From contig JACPLS010000008.1 in the NCBI GenBank assembly GCA_016186375.1, forward strand, positions 1 through 20,074: a stretch of 20,074 nucleotides of DNA. The letters are read 5' to 3'. Every line of letters starts with the position of its first letter. The stretch's first letter is position 1. Positions 1 through 6,785 of the stretch are shown piece by piece. The notes under the pieces are model-generated. The model did not search any database, had not been told where the DNA came from, and saw nothing but the letters and a program-made list of their open reading frames with translations. The position numbers and the translations under genes were made by a program. This stretch comes from Candidatus Pacearchaeota archaeon (lineage in GTDB: Archaea > Nanobdellota > Nanobdellia > Pacearchaeales > GW2011-AR1).

Positions 1-126
1 AAGGTTTATTCTCGTCTGCAATCAGCGAGAATAAACGAAGAAACATTGAGATGGATTAATCACAATATTAATGTTTTGAATCGAGCAAAACATGAGTGGA
101 AAATAAATCCAAAGTTTATGGTTTAG
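1..126 (+). CDS. 3' end of an unrecognised gene (partial, runs off the left edge)
   Basis: An open frame enters from the left edge and ends at a TAG at 124-126, giving the last 41 residues of a protein. The tail is basic and rich in Asn and Arg, with a likely amphipathic helix (around LRWINHNINVLNRAKHEW) and no membrane segment. It could be the C-terminus of a transposase or another nucleic-acid-binding protein, but no family motif is visible and I do not name one. An open run of 41 codons in AT-rich DNA is only moderately unlikely by chance, so even its coding status is uncertain. Confidence 0.4.
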   Translation, partial: KVYSRLQSARINEETLRWINHNINVLNRAKHEWKINPKFMV

Positions 127-141
127 AATTTACACATAGCC

Positions 142-423
142 ATGGGAATAGAAAATATTTTAAAGATCTTAAATAAGCCAATATATATAAAATTCAAAGT
201 TGTTGGACCATGTTTAATAGGTGCATTGGGTATTGCTTCCCTTGCTACTATTGGTGATGTTAAAGTCACTGATTATAGAGTTAATGAAATTTATAATGAA
301 TTTGGTGGAACAAATAATACATTTACAACATATGAAAAGGTGGATTTTATTCGCTCTCAACCTGAATATAAATCTACTAATAAGTATGTAAAATTTCTTG
401 ATAGAGTTAAATCAAGTAACTAA
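142..423 (+). CDS. Hypothetical small protein with one hydrophobic segment
   Basis: This frame encodes 93 residues starting at ATG 142. Residues about 22-38 are glycine- and alanine-rich and hydrophobic (GPCLIGALGIASLATIG), possibly a membrane segment. The C-terminal half is polar and basic, with several Tyr and Asn. I recognise no family. It starts 16 bases after the stop of the preceding partial frame, so the two could be co-transcribed; no clear TATA box lies at the leaderless spacing. It could be a decayed mobile-element gene, which would fit the AT-rich, gene-poor stretch around it. Function unknown. Confidence 0.4.
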   Translation: MGIENILKILNKPIYIKFKVVGPCLIGALGIASLATIGDVKVTDYRVNEIYNEFGGTNNTFTTYEKVDFIRSQPEYKSTNKYVKFLDRVKSSN

Positions 424-558
424 ACCCTCTTCATAAAGACTTCAATCTTCTTCAAAAAATCAAAAATATATTGAAGATAAGAACCGTGATTCTGAAAAGA
501 TTGAGACTTGCTCATAATTGAAACAAGAACAAGTAACACGCTAATCCTCTTTCAAAAA

Positions 559-576
559 CCGAAAAATATATAAATA
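559..576 (+). promoter_or_regulatory. BRE/TATA promoter of the toxin-antitoxin pair
   Basis: A purine-rich BRE-like stretch (CCGAAAAA) runs into TATATAAATA at 567-576. The centre of the box is about 26 bases before the ATG at 597, the spacing expected for a leaderless archaeal transcript. No Shine-Dalgarno lies before the ATG, which agrees with leaderless initiation. I see nothing else in the 173 bases between 424 and 596 except short CTTCAA/TTGAAG repeats. Confidence 0.65.
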
Positions 577-596
577 TGCTATGAATTCACTATAAT

Positions 597-848
597 ATGG
601 AAGAAAAAGAATTTGCTCTGACTATAAAATTCAAAGGAGTGGAATCTAAGCTATTAGAAGAAGCTATAAGAAATGGATTGTTTAGCACTAAATCTGAATT
701 AATCAGAGCGGCTTTAATACATTACTTTATAGAGCTTGGATTATTAGGAAGAGAGCAAAGATGGAAAGAAATACAATCATTTCCTAAAAGAAAAGTAACT
801 CCAGAACAACTAGCAAAAGAGTTAAATGAGTTGGAAGATGAAGTTTAG
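597..848 (+). CDS. VapB-type antitoxin, ribbon-helix-helix (CopG-like)
   Basis: This 83-residue protein has the layout of an archaeal ribbon-helix-helix regulator. A short beta strand (FALTIKF, about residues 6-12) is followed by a helix, a turn and a second helix carrying the typical 'TKSELIRAAL' signature (residues about 31-40). The C-terminal tail is charged (about 55-83) and would be the toxin-binding arm. In this family the N-terminal dimer binds its own promoter, here probably the TATA region at 559-576, and the tail neutralises the partner. The 3' end overlaps the PIN-domain gene by 11 bases, the usual antitoxin-toxin order and coupling. The family is clear by eye; the exact VapB subtype is not. 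Confidence 0.8.
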   Translation: MEEKEFALTIKFKGVESKLLEEAIRNGLFSTKSELIRAALIHYFIELGLLGREQRWKEIQSFPKRKVTPEQLAKELNELEDEV

Positions 849-1263
849 AGTGTTTCTTGACACTAATGTTTTCATCTATTCTTTTGAGTTTCCGGATTCT
901 AATAGCTCTAAAATAATTGAGCTTCTTGATATGGGAAAGATAGAAGCAATAACATCTGAAAGAGTTTTAAAAGAAGTTACTCATTATTTTGAAAAAGAAC
1001 ATTCTTTAATTTTAGCAAGAAAATTTAGAAAATTTATTTTAGAATTGTGTATTGTAATAATGAAAAATAATGTGATTCAAGAAATTGAATCACTAAAAGG
1101 AATAATAAAAGATAAAGATATAGAACAGTTAGCAGTAACTATAAAATACGGTATAAAATTTTTAATTTCATTTGACAGAGATTTTGAAGGAATTGAGGAA
1201 TATACAACTCCTAAAGAGTTTTTGAAGTTAATAAAATTAAAAACCAGAGATACTGAATTTTAA
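838..1263 (+). CDS. VapC-type PIN-domain toxin ribonuclease
   Basis: A PIN-domain protein of 141 residues from ATG 838. The N-terminus MKFRVFLDTNVFIYS is the standard PIN opening, with the first metal-binding Asp at residue 8. Further acidic residues lie in the middle (E41/E46), in KDKDIEQLA (D92, D94) and near the end in SFDRDF (D113, D115), the expected order of the acidic quartet. PIN toxins are Mg2+-dependent RNases that usually cleave tRNA or rRNA when freed from the antitoxin. An upstream in-frame ATG at 826 would add four residues; I prefer 838 because family members begin 3-7 residues before the LDTN strand. The length is normal and all catalytic positions are kept, so the toxin looks intact. 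Confidence 0.82.
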   Translation: MKFRVFLDTNVFIYSFEFPDSNSSKIIELLDMGKIEAITSERVLKEVTHYFEKEHSLILARKFRKFILELCIVIMKNNVIQEIESLKGIIKDKDIEQLAVTIKYGIKFLISFDRDFEGIEEYTTPKEFLKLIKLKTRDTEF

Positions 1264-1270
1264 TAAGAAA

Positions 1271-1292
1271 TATTTGAAATATTTTTCAAATA
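1271..1292 (+). terminator. Hairpin just after the toxin stop codon
   Basis: TATTTGAAA (1271-1279) pairs perfectly with TTTCAAATA (1284-1292) around a 4-base loop, 8 bases after the toxin stop. A second perfect palindrome, GAAAATATTTTC, follows at 1295-1306, then a T-rich stretch. This could mark the 3' end of the vapBC transcript. Archaeal termination rests mainly on T tracts, so the role is inferred. The rest of the gap to 1549 is AT-rich. A short frame at 1333-1431 with an internal stop may be a gene scrap, but I cannot identify it. Confidence 0.4.
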
Positions 1293-1549
1293 CTGAAAAT
1301 ATTTTCTATTTAGATGACTAATAATAAAATAAAATGAGTAATTTAGAAAAATTACCTATTAGATCCTTTGGAACTTAAGCGCTTGAAATAATAGCTGGAA
1401 CAAAATTTTTAACTTATAGAATTAACTAATCATAAAAATTTAATTAATGAAAGTCTTAAAACTTGATTATTTTTTTGAAAGAAACTCAATAGTTTTATTT
1501 GTTGGCTCAACATTTCTTCTTGAAAAATTATATTAACCATAATTGAAAA

Positions 1550-1816
1550 TCACTCGCTCGGTTCAGAAATAATAGTTTCATCAGAAAGGATGACAGAATC
1601 GTCTTCTTCTTGAGTTGAGTCAAAATTCAAAAGTTCATCCTCAATAATAGCATCTGATGTCTCTGGGGGAGATTCACCCACTGTTCCAGATTGGTTAGTA
1701 TTTGGTGCTGTACCAGAAGAGGTTTTTTCATTTTCATTCTTCCCTCCTCTAAGACTAAAGACCAGAACTAATGCTATTATTATTACAATAATCCAAATAA
1801 TGGCATTCTTATTCAT
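1550..1816 (-). CDS. Small single-helix membrane protein with acidic, disordered tail
   Basis: An 88-residue protein. Residues about 5-22 form one strong hydrophobic helix (AIIWIIVIIIALVLVFSL) followed by RGGK, then a Ser/Thr/Pro/Asn-rich, highly acidic tail to the end. The basic residues straight after the helix suggest the tail may stay inside by the positive-inside rule; the opposite orientation is possible because the N-terminus also carries a Lys. The start codon overlaps the end of the upstream exported protein gene by 8 bases, so the two are almost certainly co-translated. No family recognised. If the tail is outside, it would be a flexible anchored spacer, perhaps O-glycosylated through its Ser/Thr residues; that is inference only. 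Confidence 0.6.
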   Translation of the reverse strand: MNKNAIIWIIVIIIALVLVFSLRGGKNENEKTSSGTAPNTNQSGTVGESPPETSDAIIEDELLNFDSTQEEDDSVILSDETIISEPSE

Positions 1817-2759
1817 CTTTCACCGCCTTTCTGTTTTCTTTATTAACATTTTTATTTAAATTCTTTAATGTTTTATATGAAGATGTTGCTTTATTCCATA
1901 TTTGTTTTCCATTATCGTTGTTGTGCGATGTTGCTATTTCAGAAAGAATTCCCTTTGCTGCATTTAAATTTGATTCTGCTTCTTTAATTTTTCCATCATA
2001 CTCAGTTGAATTTAATTTTGTTTTTATGAAATTTATTGTTGCTGATAATCTTTCCATCTCATATCTGGCTGCTAGATGATAATTTACACCATTTTTACAG
2101 CCATTGAATAAACAATATTTTCTAAGAATATTTTTTATAGATTGTGAATCATTTGCGCTAATTAGGGCATTTTTCATAGGATTGATGACTTGCGTATTTG
2201 CACCCTCGAGAACTTTATTCATTCCTGCTGTGTCAAGCCCTTTTGCAGCAAATTTGTCTGTTCTTTCCTTATATTGTGCTATAATCTTTTCAAACAATTC
2301 AATTCTCTGATTTCCCAGATCGAGCAATGAATTTTTATGACAATCATCAAATGTTTTCTTTGCGTTTTGATAACTTTCTCTAAAACTTGCTTTTTGTTCT
2401 TTTGTTAAGTTTTTATTATTGTCTTTTCTCCATTGGTTAATAGCATCCCTAGATGATTTAAAATCAGATTCAAAGGTGTCTTTTACAAAATCCTTGAATG
2501 CAGACCTGTTTCCTGAACTTACAATAGCATCTATCTGACTGATGTCAGATTGCAATTTTTCTGAATAAGAAGATAAATTTGCTCCAGCTTCTATCAGGGA
2601 ATCCATGTATGAAATAGTAAGACTTACTTTACATTTGAACGAATCTGATGCTTTTCCAGAAATTGGCACGGGCGTTTCATTGGCTATAACTATGCTTAAC
2701 ATCATAATTACTGATAAAAAAACAAATCCACCTATAATTATTCCTCTGCTATTTTTCAT
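1809..2759 (-). CDS. Exported helical (coiled-coil-like) protein of unknown function
   Basis: A 316-residue protein with an N-terminal signal sequence: charged MKNSR, then a hydrophobic core at about residues 6-26 ending near IANETP. The rest is hydrophilic and strongly helical, with heptad-like stretches and four Cys after the signal, two of them close together in KYCLFNGCK, which could form disulfides outside the cell. Several N-x-S/T sequons are visible (NLS, NRS, NLT, NDS, NST), so it is a plausible substrate for the AglB encoded about 8 kb away. It shares an 8-base overlap with the small anchored protein downstream. I recognise no domain; similar helical secreted proteins are common in DPANN genomes. 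The start at 2759 is supported by a TATA box 25 bases upstream. Confidence 0.65.
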   Translation of the reverse strand: MKNSRGIIIGGFVFLSVIMMLSIVIANETPVPISGKASDSFKCKVSLTISYMDSLIEAGANLSSYSEKLQSDISQIDAIVSSGNRSAFKDFVKDTFESDFKSSRDAINQWRKDNNKNLTKEQKASFRESYQNAKKTFDDCHKNSLLDLGNQRIELFEKIIAQYKERTDKFAAKGLDTAGMNKVLEGANTQVINPMKNALISANDSQSIKNILRKYCLFNGCKNGVNYHLAARYEMERLSATINFIKTKLNSTEYDGKIKEAESNLNAAKGILSEIATSHNNDNGKQIWNKATSSYKTLKNLNKNVNKENRKAVKDE

Positions 2760-2780
2760 ATATTCATTACTAATGTTGGC

Positions 2781-2790
2781 TTTATAAAAT
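2781..2790 (-). promoter_or_regulatory. TATA box of the exported-protein pair
   Basis: On the minus strand the box reads ATTTTATAAA. Its centre lies about 25-26 bases from the ATG at 2759, matching leaderless initiation. No ribosome binding site is seen before that ATG. Confidence 0.55.
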
Positions 2791-2909
2791 CTTCTGTGAA
2801 GAATGAAGATTATATTAATTTTTTAAATAATTGCATCTCTGAATAAAATATCTTTTTTACATTTAATTCTTTATCAAAAATTTACCTATATTATTATCTT
2901 TTCATGAAG

Positions 2910-2930
2910 ATTTATTGGTTATCAATAAAT
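2910..2930 (-). terminator. Perfect 8-bp hairpin between minus-strand genes
   Basis: ATTTATTG (2910-2917) pairs with CAATAAAT (2923-2930) around a 5-base loop, about 85 bases past the stop of the SpoIIM-like gene. A second looser inverted pair, AATCATTA (2946-2953) and TAATGATT (2986-2993), lies between it and that gene. They may form the 3' untranslated end of the SpoIIM transcript. The rest of 2791-3013 holds no gene that I can see. Confidence 0.35.
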
Positions 2931-3013
2931 TAGAATTGAAACTAGAATCATTATAGAGGTCATTAAGGATTTATAATAATTAGATTAATGATTTTTCAGA
3001 TTCCTAATTTTGG

Positions 3014-3877
3014 TTAAAACAATAAAGGCGTAAGATAAACTTCCATTATTGCAGCTATGGCTAAAACAACAACTGCAAGAATAATTAGATTTAGTGAATC
3101 GTGCAAGACATCCCAGAATTTTTCAGTTCCAATTTCGTGCTTAATCACCGCTACTGAAATCATGCCTCCGGCAAGAGCTACAATAAAATAAGATGCTATT
3201 TCAGGTATTCCATGAATCATGTAGCGTGCTATTCCAAAAGGAAGCGCGCCGAGTTCAGATTTTGTAAATATTCCAACAGCAGCAGCAATAACCGTGGCGT
3301 TCCAAGTTAAAATGAAAATTACTCCTGCTCCAAATATTAAAGAAAATATCAAAGTGAAAATAAGGACATAAACATTATTTGTAAATATCAGGAATAAGCG
3401 ATCTTTTGCAGTAATTGAACCTACAGTGGAAAAAGCAGGTTTTTTTACTCCATATTGTTCGACACAATCTTGGAAATTAGTTGGCCTGTTTATCAAGCAA
3501 TAAGTTTCTACCTGGGCTTTAAAGCTTTGAGAAGATGAAGAGAGTACAATATACCAAAAAGAAAAAGCAATAACAAAGCCAAGAAAGAGCCACATAAATG
3601 CATATAATGCTTTTTTATGCTCTTTAAGTAATGCTATAGTTCCTTCGTCAGAATTTATCTTCTTCTCTTCTAAACGAATTGTATAATATATAAATGGCAT
3701 TGAAAACATTACTGTGAATGTTACCACTAGAATTCCTGAGTATTGTGATAAAACTGCATCTTTAGCAAATATCCATTGCACCAATAAAAGAGAAATACTT
3801 GCATAAAAAATGCCGACGAAAAAAAGTTCCCATGGGCGTCTTTCAGCTTTTCGTGGATTTATCAACATTTCTAACAT
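3014..3877 (-). CDS. SpoIIM/DUF95-family integral membrane protein
   Basis: A 287-residue membrane protein with a short basic N-terminus (INPRKAERRPWEL) and about six hydrophobic segments: roughly residues 17-40, 46-66, 92-112, 168-190, 193-212 and 221-245, with a last one at 260-282. The central pair of signatures, FGAGVIFILTWNATVIAAAVG and IHGIPEIASYFIVALAGGMIS, is typical of the SpoIIM (stage II sporulation protein M, DUF95) family, which is widespread in non-sporulating archaea. In Bacillus SpoIIM acts in peptidoglycan remodelling during engulfment; the archaeal role is unknown. A loop with two Cys (about residues 130-145) probably faces outward. The gene is monocistronic and divergent from the aldolase gene. 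Translation is probably Shine-Dalgarno driven (see 3881-3887). Family call firm; function not. Confidence 0.82.
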   Translation of the reverse strand: MLEMLINPRKAERRPWELFFVGIFYASISLLLVQWIFAKDAVLSQYSGILVVTFTVMFSMPFIYYTIRLEEKKINSDEGTIALLKEHKKALYAFMWLFLGFVIAFSFWYIVLSSSSQSFKAQVETYCLINRPTNFQDCVEQYGVKKPAFSTVGSITAKDRLFLIFTNNVYVLIFTLIFSLIFGAGVIFILTWNATVIAAAVGIFTKSELGALPFGIARYMIHGIPEIASYFIVALAGGMISVAVIKHEIGTEKFWDVLHDSLNLIILAVVVLAIAAIMEVYLTPLLF

Positions 3878-3880
3878 TTT

Positions 3881-3887
3881 ATCACCT
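3881..3887 (-). promoter_or_regulatory. Shine-Dalgarno site of the SpoIIM-like gene
   Basis: The minus strand reads AAAAGGTGATAAAATG, placing AGGTGAT 3-4 bases before the ATG at 3877. This is a strong match to the anti-SD end of 16S rRNA and confirms this start. Most other genes in the window lack such a site and look leaderless. Confidence 0.65.
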
Positions 3888-3934
3888 TTTAATTTTCCTC
3901 TTTATTTTAATAAAATTCATTGGAATAAGATGCT

Positions 3935-3966
3935 TAAATAGTTTTTTATAGCTATAAAACTATTTA
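3935..3966 (+). promoter_or_regulatory. Promoter of the aldolase gene with a large palindrome (candidate operator)
   Basis: The arms TAAATAGTTTT (3935-3945) and AAAACTATTTA (3956-3966) are perfect inverted copies separated by 10 bases that are themselves nearly symmetric (ATAGCTAT). The left arm contains the likely TATA box (CTTAAATAG, about 33 bases before the ATG). The right arm ends 5 bases before the ATG at 3972, across the expected transcription start. A dimeric repressor here would block both TBP binding and start-site opening. The symmetry is read directly; the repressor is inferred. The same 94-base gap also holds the leader of the divergent SpoIIM-like gene. Confidence 0.6.
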
Positions 3967-3971
3967 ATACC

Positions 3972-4712
3972 ATGAAAAAAGGAGATAAAAGTAAAAAATT
4001 ATTATATTTGGCTTATGACCAAGGATTAGAACATGGGCCAATTGAATTTAATGATAAGAATGTTGATCCTGCTTTTATTTTAAAAATTGCTAAAAGGGGG
4101 AAATATAATGGGGTGATTTTTCAAAAGGGGATTGCAGAGAAATATAAAAAAGAAATTAAAAGAAGTAAAGTTCCTTTGATAATAAAACTTAATGGGAAAA
4201 CTAATTTGTATATGGGAGAACCTATCGCTAGACAGCTTTGTACTGTAAAAGAAGCCTTACATCTAGGAGCTATTGCAGTTGGATATACCATATATTTAGG
4301 AAGTGCTTATGAAAGTGAAATGATGCAAGAATTTGAGAAAATAGAGAGAGAAGCTCATGAAAATAGAATTAATGTTATTGCTTGGATATATCCGAGAGGA
4401 AAAAGCATCAAAGGGAGAAAAGAAGGAGAGTTAATGGCTTATGCTGCGAGAACTGCTTTAGAGTTAGGGGCAGATATTGTAAAATTAAAATATAATGGAA
4501 ATCCTAAAGACCTTAGATGGACAGTTAAGACAGCAGGAAAGACAAAAGTTGTTGTTGCAGGAGGGATTAAAATGAGGGAGAAAGAATTCTTAAAAGAAGT
4601 TAAGGATATTATGGGCTCTGGTGCCGCTGGTATTGCAGTTGGTAGAAATGTCTGGCAAAATCCAAATCCATTTGAAGTAACAAAAAAGATAAGGAATATT
4701 GTTTTTGGGTGA
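3972..4712 (+). CDS. fba: Class I fructose-bisphosphate aldolase, archaeal (DhnA/FbaB) type
   Basis: A 246-residue TIM-barrel aldolase that cleaves fructose 1,6-bisphosphate to dihydroxyacetone phosphate and glyceraldehyde 3-phosphate through a Schiff base. The opening motif YDQGLEHGP (residues 15-23) is that of archaeal FBP aldolases rather than the related ADH synthase of aromatic synthesis. Further signatures are VGYTIYLGS (103-111), WIYPRGK (138-144, Tyr140 as likely acid/base), GADIVKLKY with Lys171 as the likely Schiff-base lysine, VVAGG (194-198) and the phosphate-binding GAAGIAVGRNVWQ (217-229). It is slightly shorter than the usual ~260 residues, with a trimmed N-terminus. The start fits a leaderless promoter. 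It stands alone, so it may be glycolytic or gluconeogenic; its promoter palindrome suggests tight control. Confidence 0.9.
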   Translation: MKKGDKSKKLLYLAYDQGLEHGPIEFNDKNVDPAFILKIAKRGKYNGVIFQKGIAEKYKKEIKRSKVPLIIKLNGKTNLYMGEPIARQLCTVKEALHLGAIAVGYTIYLGSAYESEMMQEFEKIEREAHENRINVIAWIYPRGKSIKGRKEGELMAYAARTALELGADIVKLKYNGNPKDLRWTVKTAGKTKVVVAGGIKMREKEFLKEVKDIMGSGAAGIAVGRNVWQNPNPFEVTKKIRNIVFG

Positions 4713-4739
4713 GCGATTTGAAAATTCTATTAATACTAA

Positions 4740-4798
4740 GAAAATTATTTTTGCGTAAACTCCTTACTTAAGTTTGAGAGAAAGCAAAAATAATTTTC
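4740..4798 (+). repeat. Inverted repeat, perfect 15-bp arms
   Basis: GAAAATTATTTTTGC (4740-4754) and GCAAAAATAATTTTC (4784-4798) are exact reverse complements around a 29-base loop, which itself has small pairings (GTAA/TTAC, AAACT/AGTTT). It begins 27 bases after the aldolase stop. It could be a transcript-end structure or a remnant of a miniature inverted-repeat element. Confidence 0.75.
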
Positions 4799-4805
4799 GA
4801 GGTGC

Positions 4806-4850
4806 TCAAGAACTCCGTTCACGCTCCGAAATTTATACCGGAGTTCTTGA
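4806..4850 (+). repeat. Inverted repeat, perfect 12-bp arms, with a competing half-site
   Basis: TCAAGAACTCCG (4806-4817) pairs perfectly with CGGAGTTCTTGA (4839-4850) around a 21-base loop. A second CTCCG at 4824-4828 inside the loop could pair instead with CGGAG at 4839-4843, so two alternative hairpins share one right arm. It sits 14 bases before the TATA box of the GT-C gene. Confidence 0.7.
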
Positions 4851-4863
4851 CAAATTAGCAAGG

Positions 4864-4871
4864 TATTTATA
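4864..4871 (+). promoter_or_regulatory. TATA box of the GT-C/GT2 operon
   Basis: TATTTATA is centred about 25 bases before the ATG at 4893, the leaderless spacing seen across the window. Confidence 0.6.
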
Positions 4872-4892
4872 GACTTAAAAACAGAAAAGAGA

Positions 4893-6779
4893 ATGGATGA
4901 AAACAGAGATGAAGATGAAAAGAGGAAAGGAAATAATTTAACTGATAAAGTAATAGACAAAGTTTTTTCACTTGATAAAAAAAGAATTTATCTAGCTATC
5001 ATTGTCATTCTTGGTCTGATTTTGAGAATTATTGCGGCGAGGAATATAACTGTTTCTGCAGATGATATGCACTTTACTATTCATGCGATTGATTTTCTTA
5101 AATCAGGTAAATTGGTGACTTATGACCAGTCATCCTCTTTATGGTTTTATGTAACGGATATATTTTACAGAATTTTTGGCATTAATCAGATTGGCTCTAG
5201 GATGGCTGCTATCCTTTTCGGAACTTTATCAATAATTATTATGTTTTATCTAACTAGAGAGTTTTTTGATGAGAAAATTGGATTAATTGCTGCCCTATTG
5301 CTAGCAATATCGCCATTTCACATAAAAAATACAATTGCTGAAATGGATGTTATGGCAATGTTTTTTGTTCTTTTTGCAATGTTAGTATTTGTTAAGGGAC
5401 TAAAGATGGAAAAGAACAAATATCTCGTTTTTGCAGGTATTTTAATTGGATTAGGAATTTTGACTAAAGTCTATATAATACTATTTATTCCTGTTGCGCT
5501 TGCATTTGCTTTATATGATAATAAGAAAAAATGCGGGAATTATTTTGATAAAAGAATAAAGAGAAAACTGCTTTTATTTTTGGTAATTGCTTTTATTTTT
5601 GCTATTCCTTCTCTAACTCATAATTATCTGTTATATAAGGACAAAGGATTTACCGACCTTATTTATACAAATGCTCTGGGAATAGGAAAAGAAACATCAA
5701 CACAATATTATTCCTGGGATACTGGTTTTGGCGATAAAGCAGACTTTAGAGGTTTCTTTTTAGGAAATTCTAAACATAATGGTTATGCAAAGACACCAAC
5801 TTCTATAGTTGCTTTGGGAAATGTTTATTTTGCTGATCCTATCGTATTTATTCTTGGAGGTATTGGACTGATTATTTGCTTCTTTAGAAACAAAAAATAC
5901 TTTATTTATAGTGTCTCTGTCCTGATTTTTGTTTTCTTTTATATGGCTTCTAGAATATTGATGTCAAAACATTATATCTTCCTTCTTTTAACTCTGGTTC
6001 CTGCTGCTGCTTTGGCTTTTTCAATTTTAGATGATAAGATTAAAGGAATAATAAAGAAATTTAGATTGAGATACCTTATAATTGCTTTAATGATATTTAC
6101 ATTTATATTTATAGGACTAGCAGCAAGGACAACACTCTCTCACTTTTATACTCAAAGCGAGATTGGACAAGTAATAGGTTACAAAGACCATATTCCGGAA
6201 CAAAGTTTGGTAGTTGCTGACTCCAGAATATACAGAGGAGCAATACACTGGATGTTTTATGGGAGAAATTATATAGAATCATCTTATCTTCCTCAGATAC
6301 TTGATGCATCACAAAAATCTTCATCGCAGAAAGTATTGGTTGATGTTTACTTTTTAGAATGTGTTCTTGATGATTGTGGTTGGGGAACTGTGAAAGATCA
6401 ACCAGATTTTAATAAAAGTTCAGAACAGATAGTTGATTTTTTTAAGAACGGCTCACAAAAAGAAAAAGAGTTTTATAGTGCTTTTGGGCAGAAAAGGTAT
6501 TTCCCATTAGTCTCTGATAAAGAAACTCACTTTTTCACTCTCTATAGGACTAGAATGAATCTTGACCCTGGAATATTTGCTGCACTTAAGCAAACTAAAG
6601 TATGGTTCTTATATCCTATTGGTTATGATGAAAGCATTGCACCAATATTTGATAAATATGAAACACATACCTCTTTTGGATATTTATTAGATAAATTTGC
6701 TCATCTAATTATATATATTGCTATAATATTCGCATTTCTGGCGATGTTGATAGCCTTATATTTAATATTACAGGAATAA
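4893..6779 (+). CDS. GT-C family membrane glycosyltransferase (PMT/ArnT-like, GT39-type fold)
   Basis: A 628-residue polytopic protein. After a highly charged cytoplasmic N-terminus (residues 1-30) comes a first membrane helix (about 32-50), then an outward loop with the acidic pair of GT-C enzymes, SADDMHFTIHAIDFLKSG (Asp57-Asp58), followed by some 9-11 helices. A second acidic loop signature, NTIAEMDVMAMFF (about 148-160), is also typical. The last third holds a soluble outer domain and a final helix near residues 603-626. Such enzymes take a sugar from a polyprenyl-phosphate carrier outside the membrane and put it on a lipid, protein or glycan. The next gene, 6 bases downstream, encodes the type of enzyme that makes such a carrier, so the two probably form one pathway. 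The acceptor is unknown. Confidence 0.85.
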   Translation: MDENRDEDEKRKGNNLTDKVIDKVFSLDKKRIYLAIIVILGLILRIIAARNITVSADDMHFTIHAIDFLKSGKLVTYDQSSSLWFYVTDIFYRIFGINQIGSRMAAILFGTLSIIIMFYLTREFFDEKIGLIAALLLAISPFHIKNTIAEMDVMAMFFVLFAMLVFVKGLKMEKNKYLVFAGILIGLGILTKVYIILFIPVALAFALYDNKKKCGNYFDKRIKRKLLLFLVIAFIFAIPSLTHNYLLYKDKGFTDLIYTNALGIGKETSTQYYSWDTGFGDKADFRGFFLGNSKHNGYAKTPTSIVALGNVYFADPIVFILGGIGLIICFFRNKKYFIYSVSVLIFVFFYMASRILMSKHYIFLLLTLVPAAALAFSILDDKIKGIIKKFRLRYLIIALMIFTFIFIGLAARTTLSHFYTQSEIGQVIGYKDHIPEQSLVVADSRIYRGAIHWMFYGRNYIESSYLPQILDASQKSSSQKVLVDVYFLECVLDDCGWGTVKDQPDFNKSSEQIVDFFKNGSQKEKEFYSAFGQKRYFPLVSDKETHFFTLYRTRMNLDPGIFAALKQTKVWFLYPIGYDESIAPIFDKYETHTSFGYLLDKFAHLIIYIAIIFAFLAMLIALYLILQE

Positions 6780-6785
6780 ATAAAA

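Noticed and set aside
3972..4712. ADH synthase (aromatic pathway) instead of FBP aldolase
   Set aside because: Same superfamily, but the YDQGLEHGP motif is that of archaeal FBP aldolases, and no aromatic-pathway gene is nearby.
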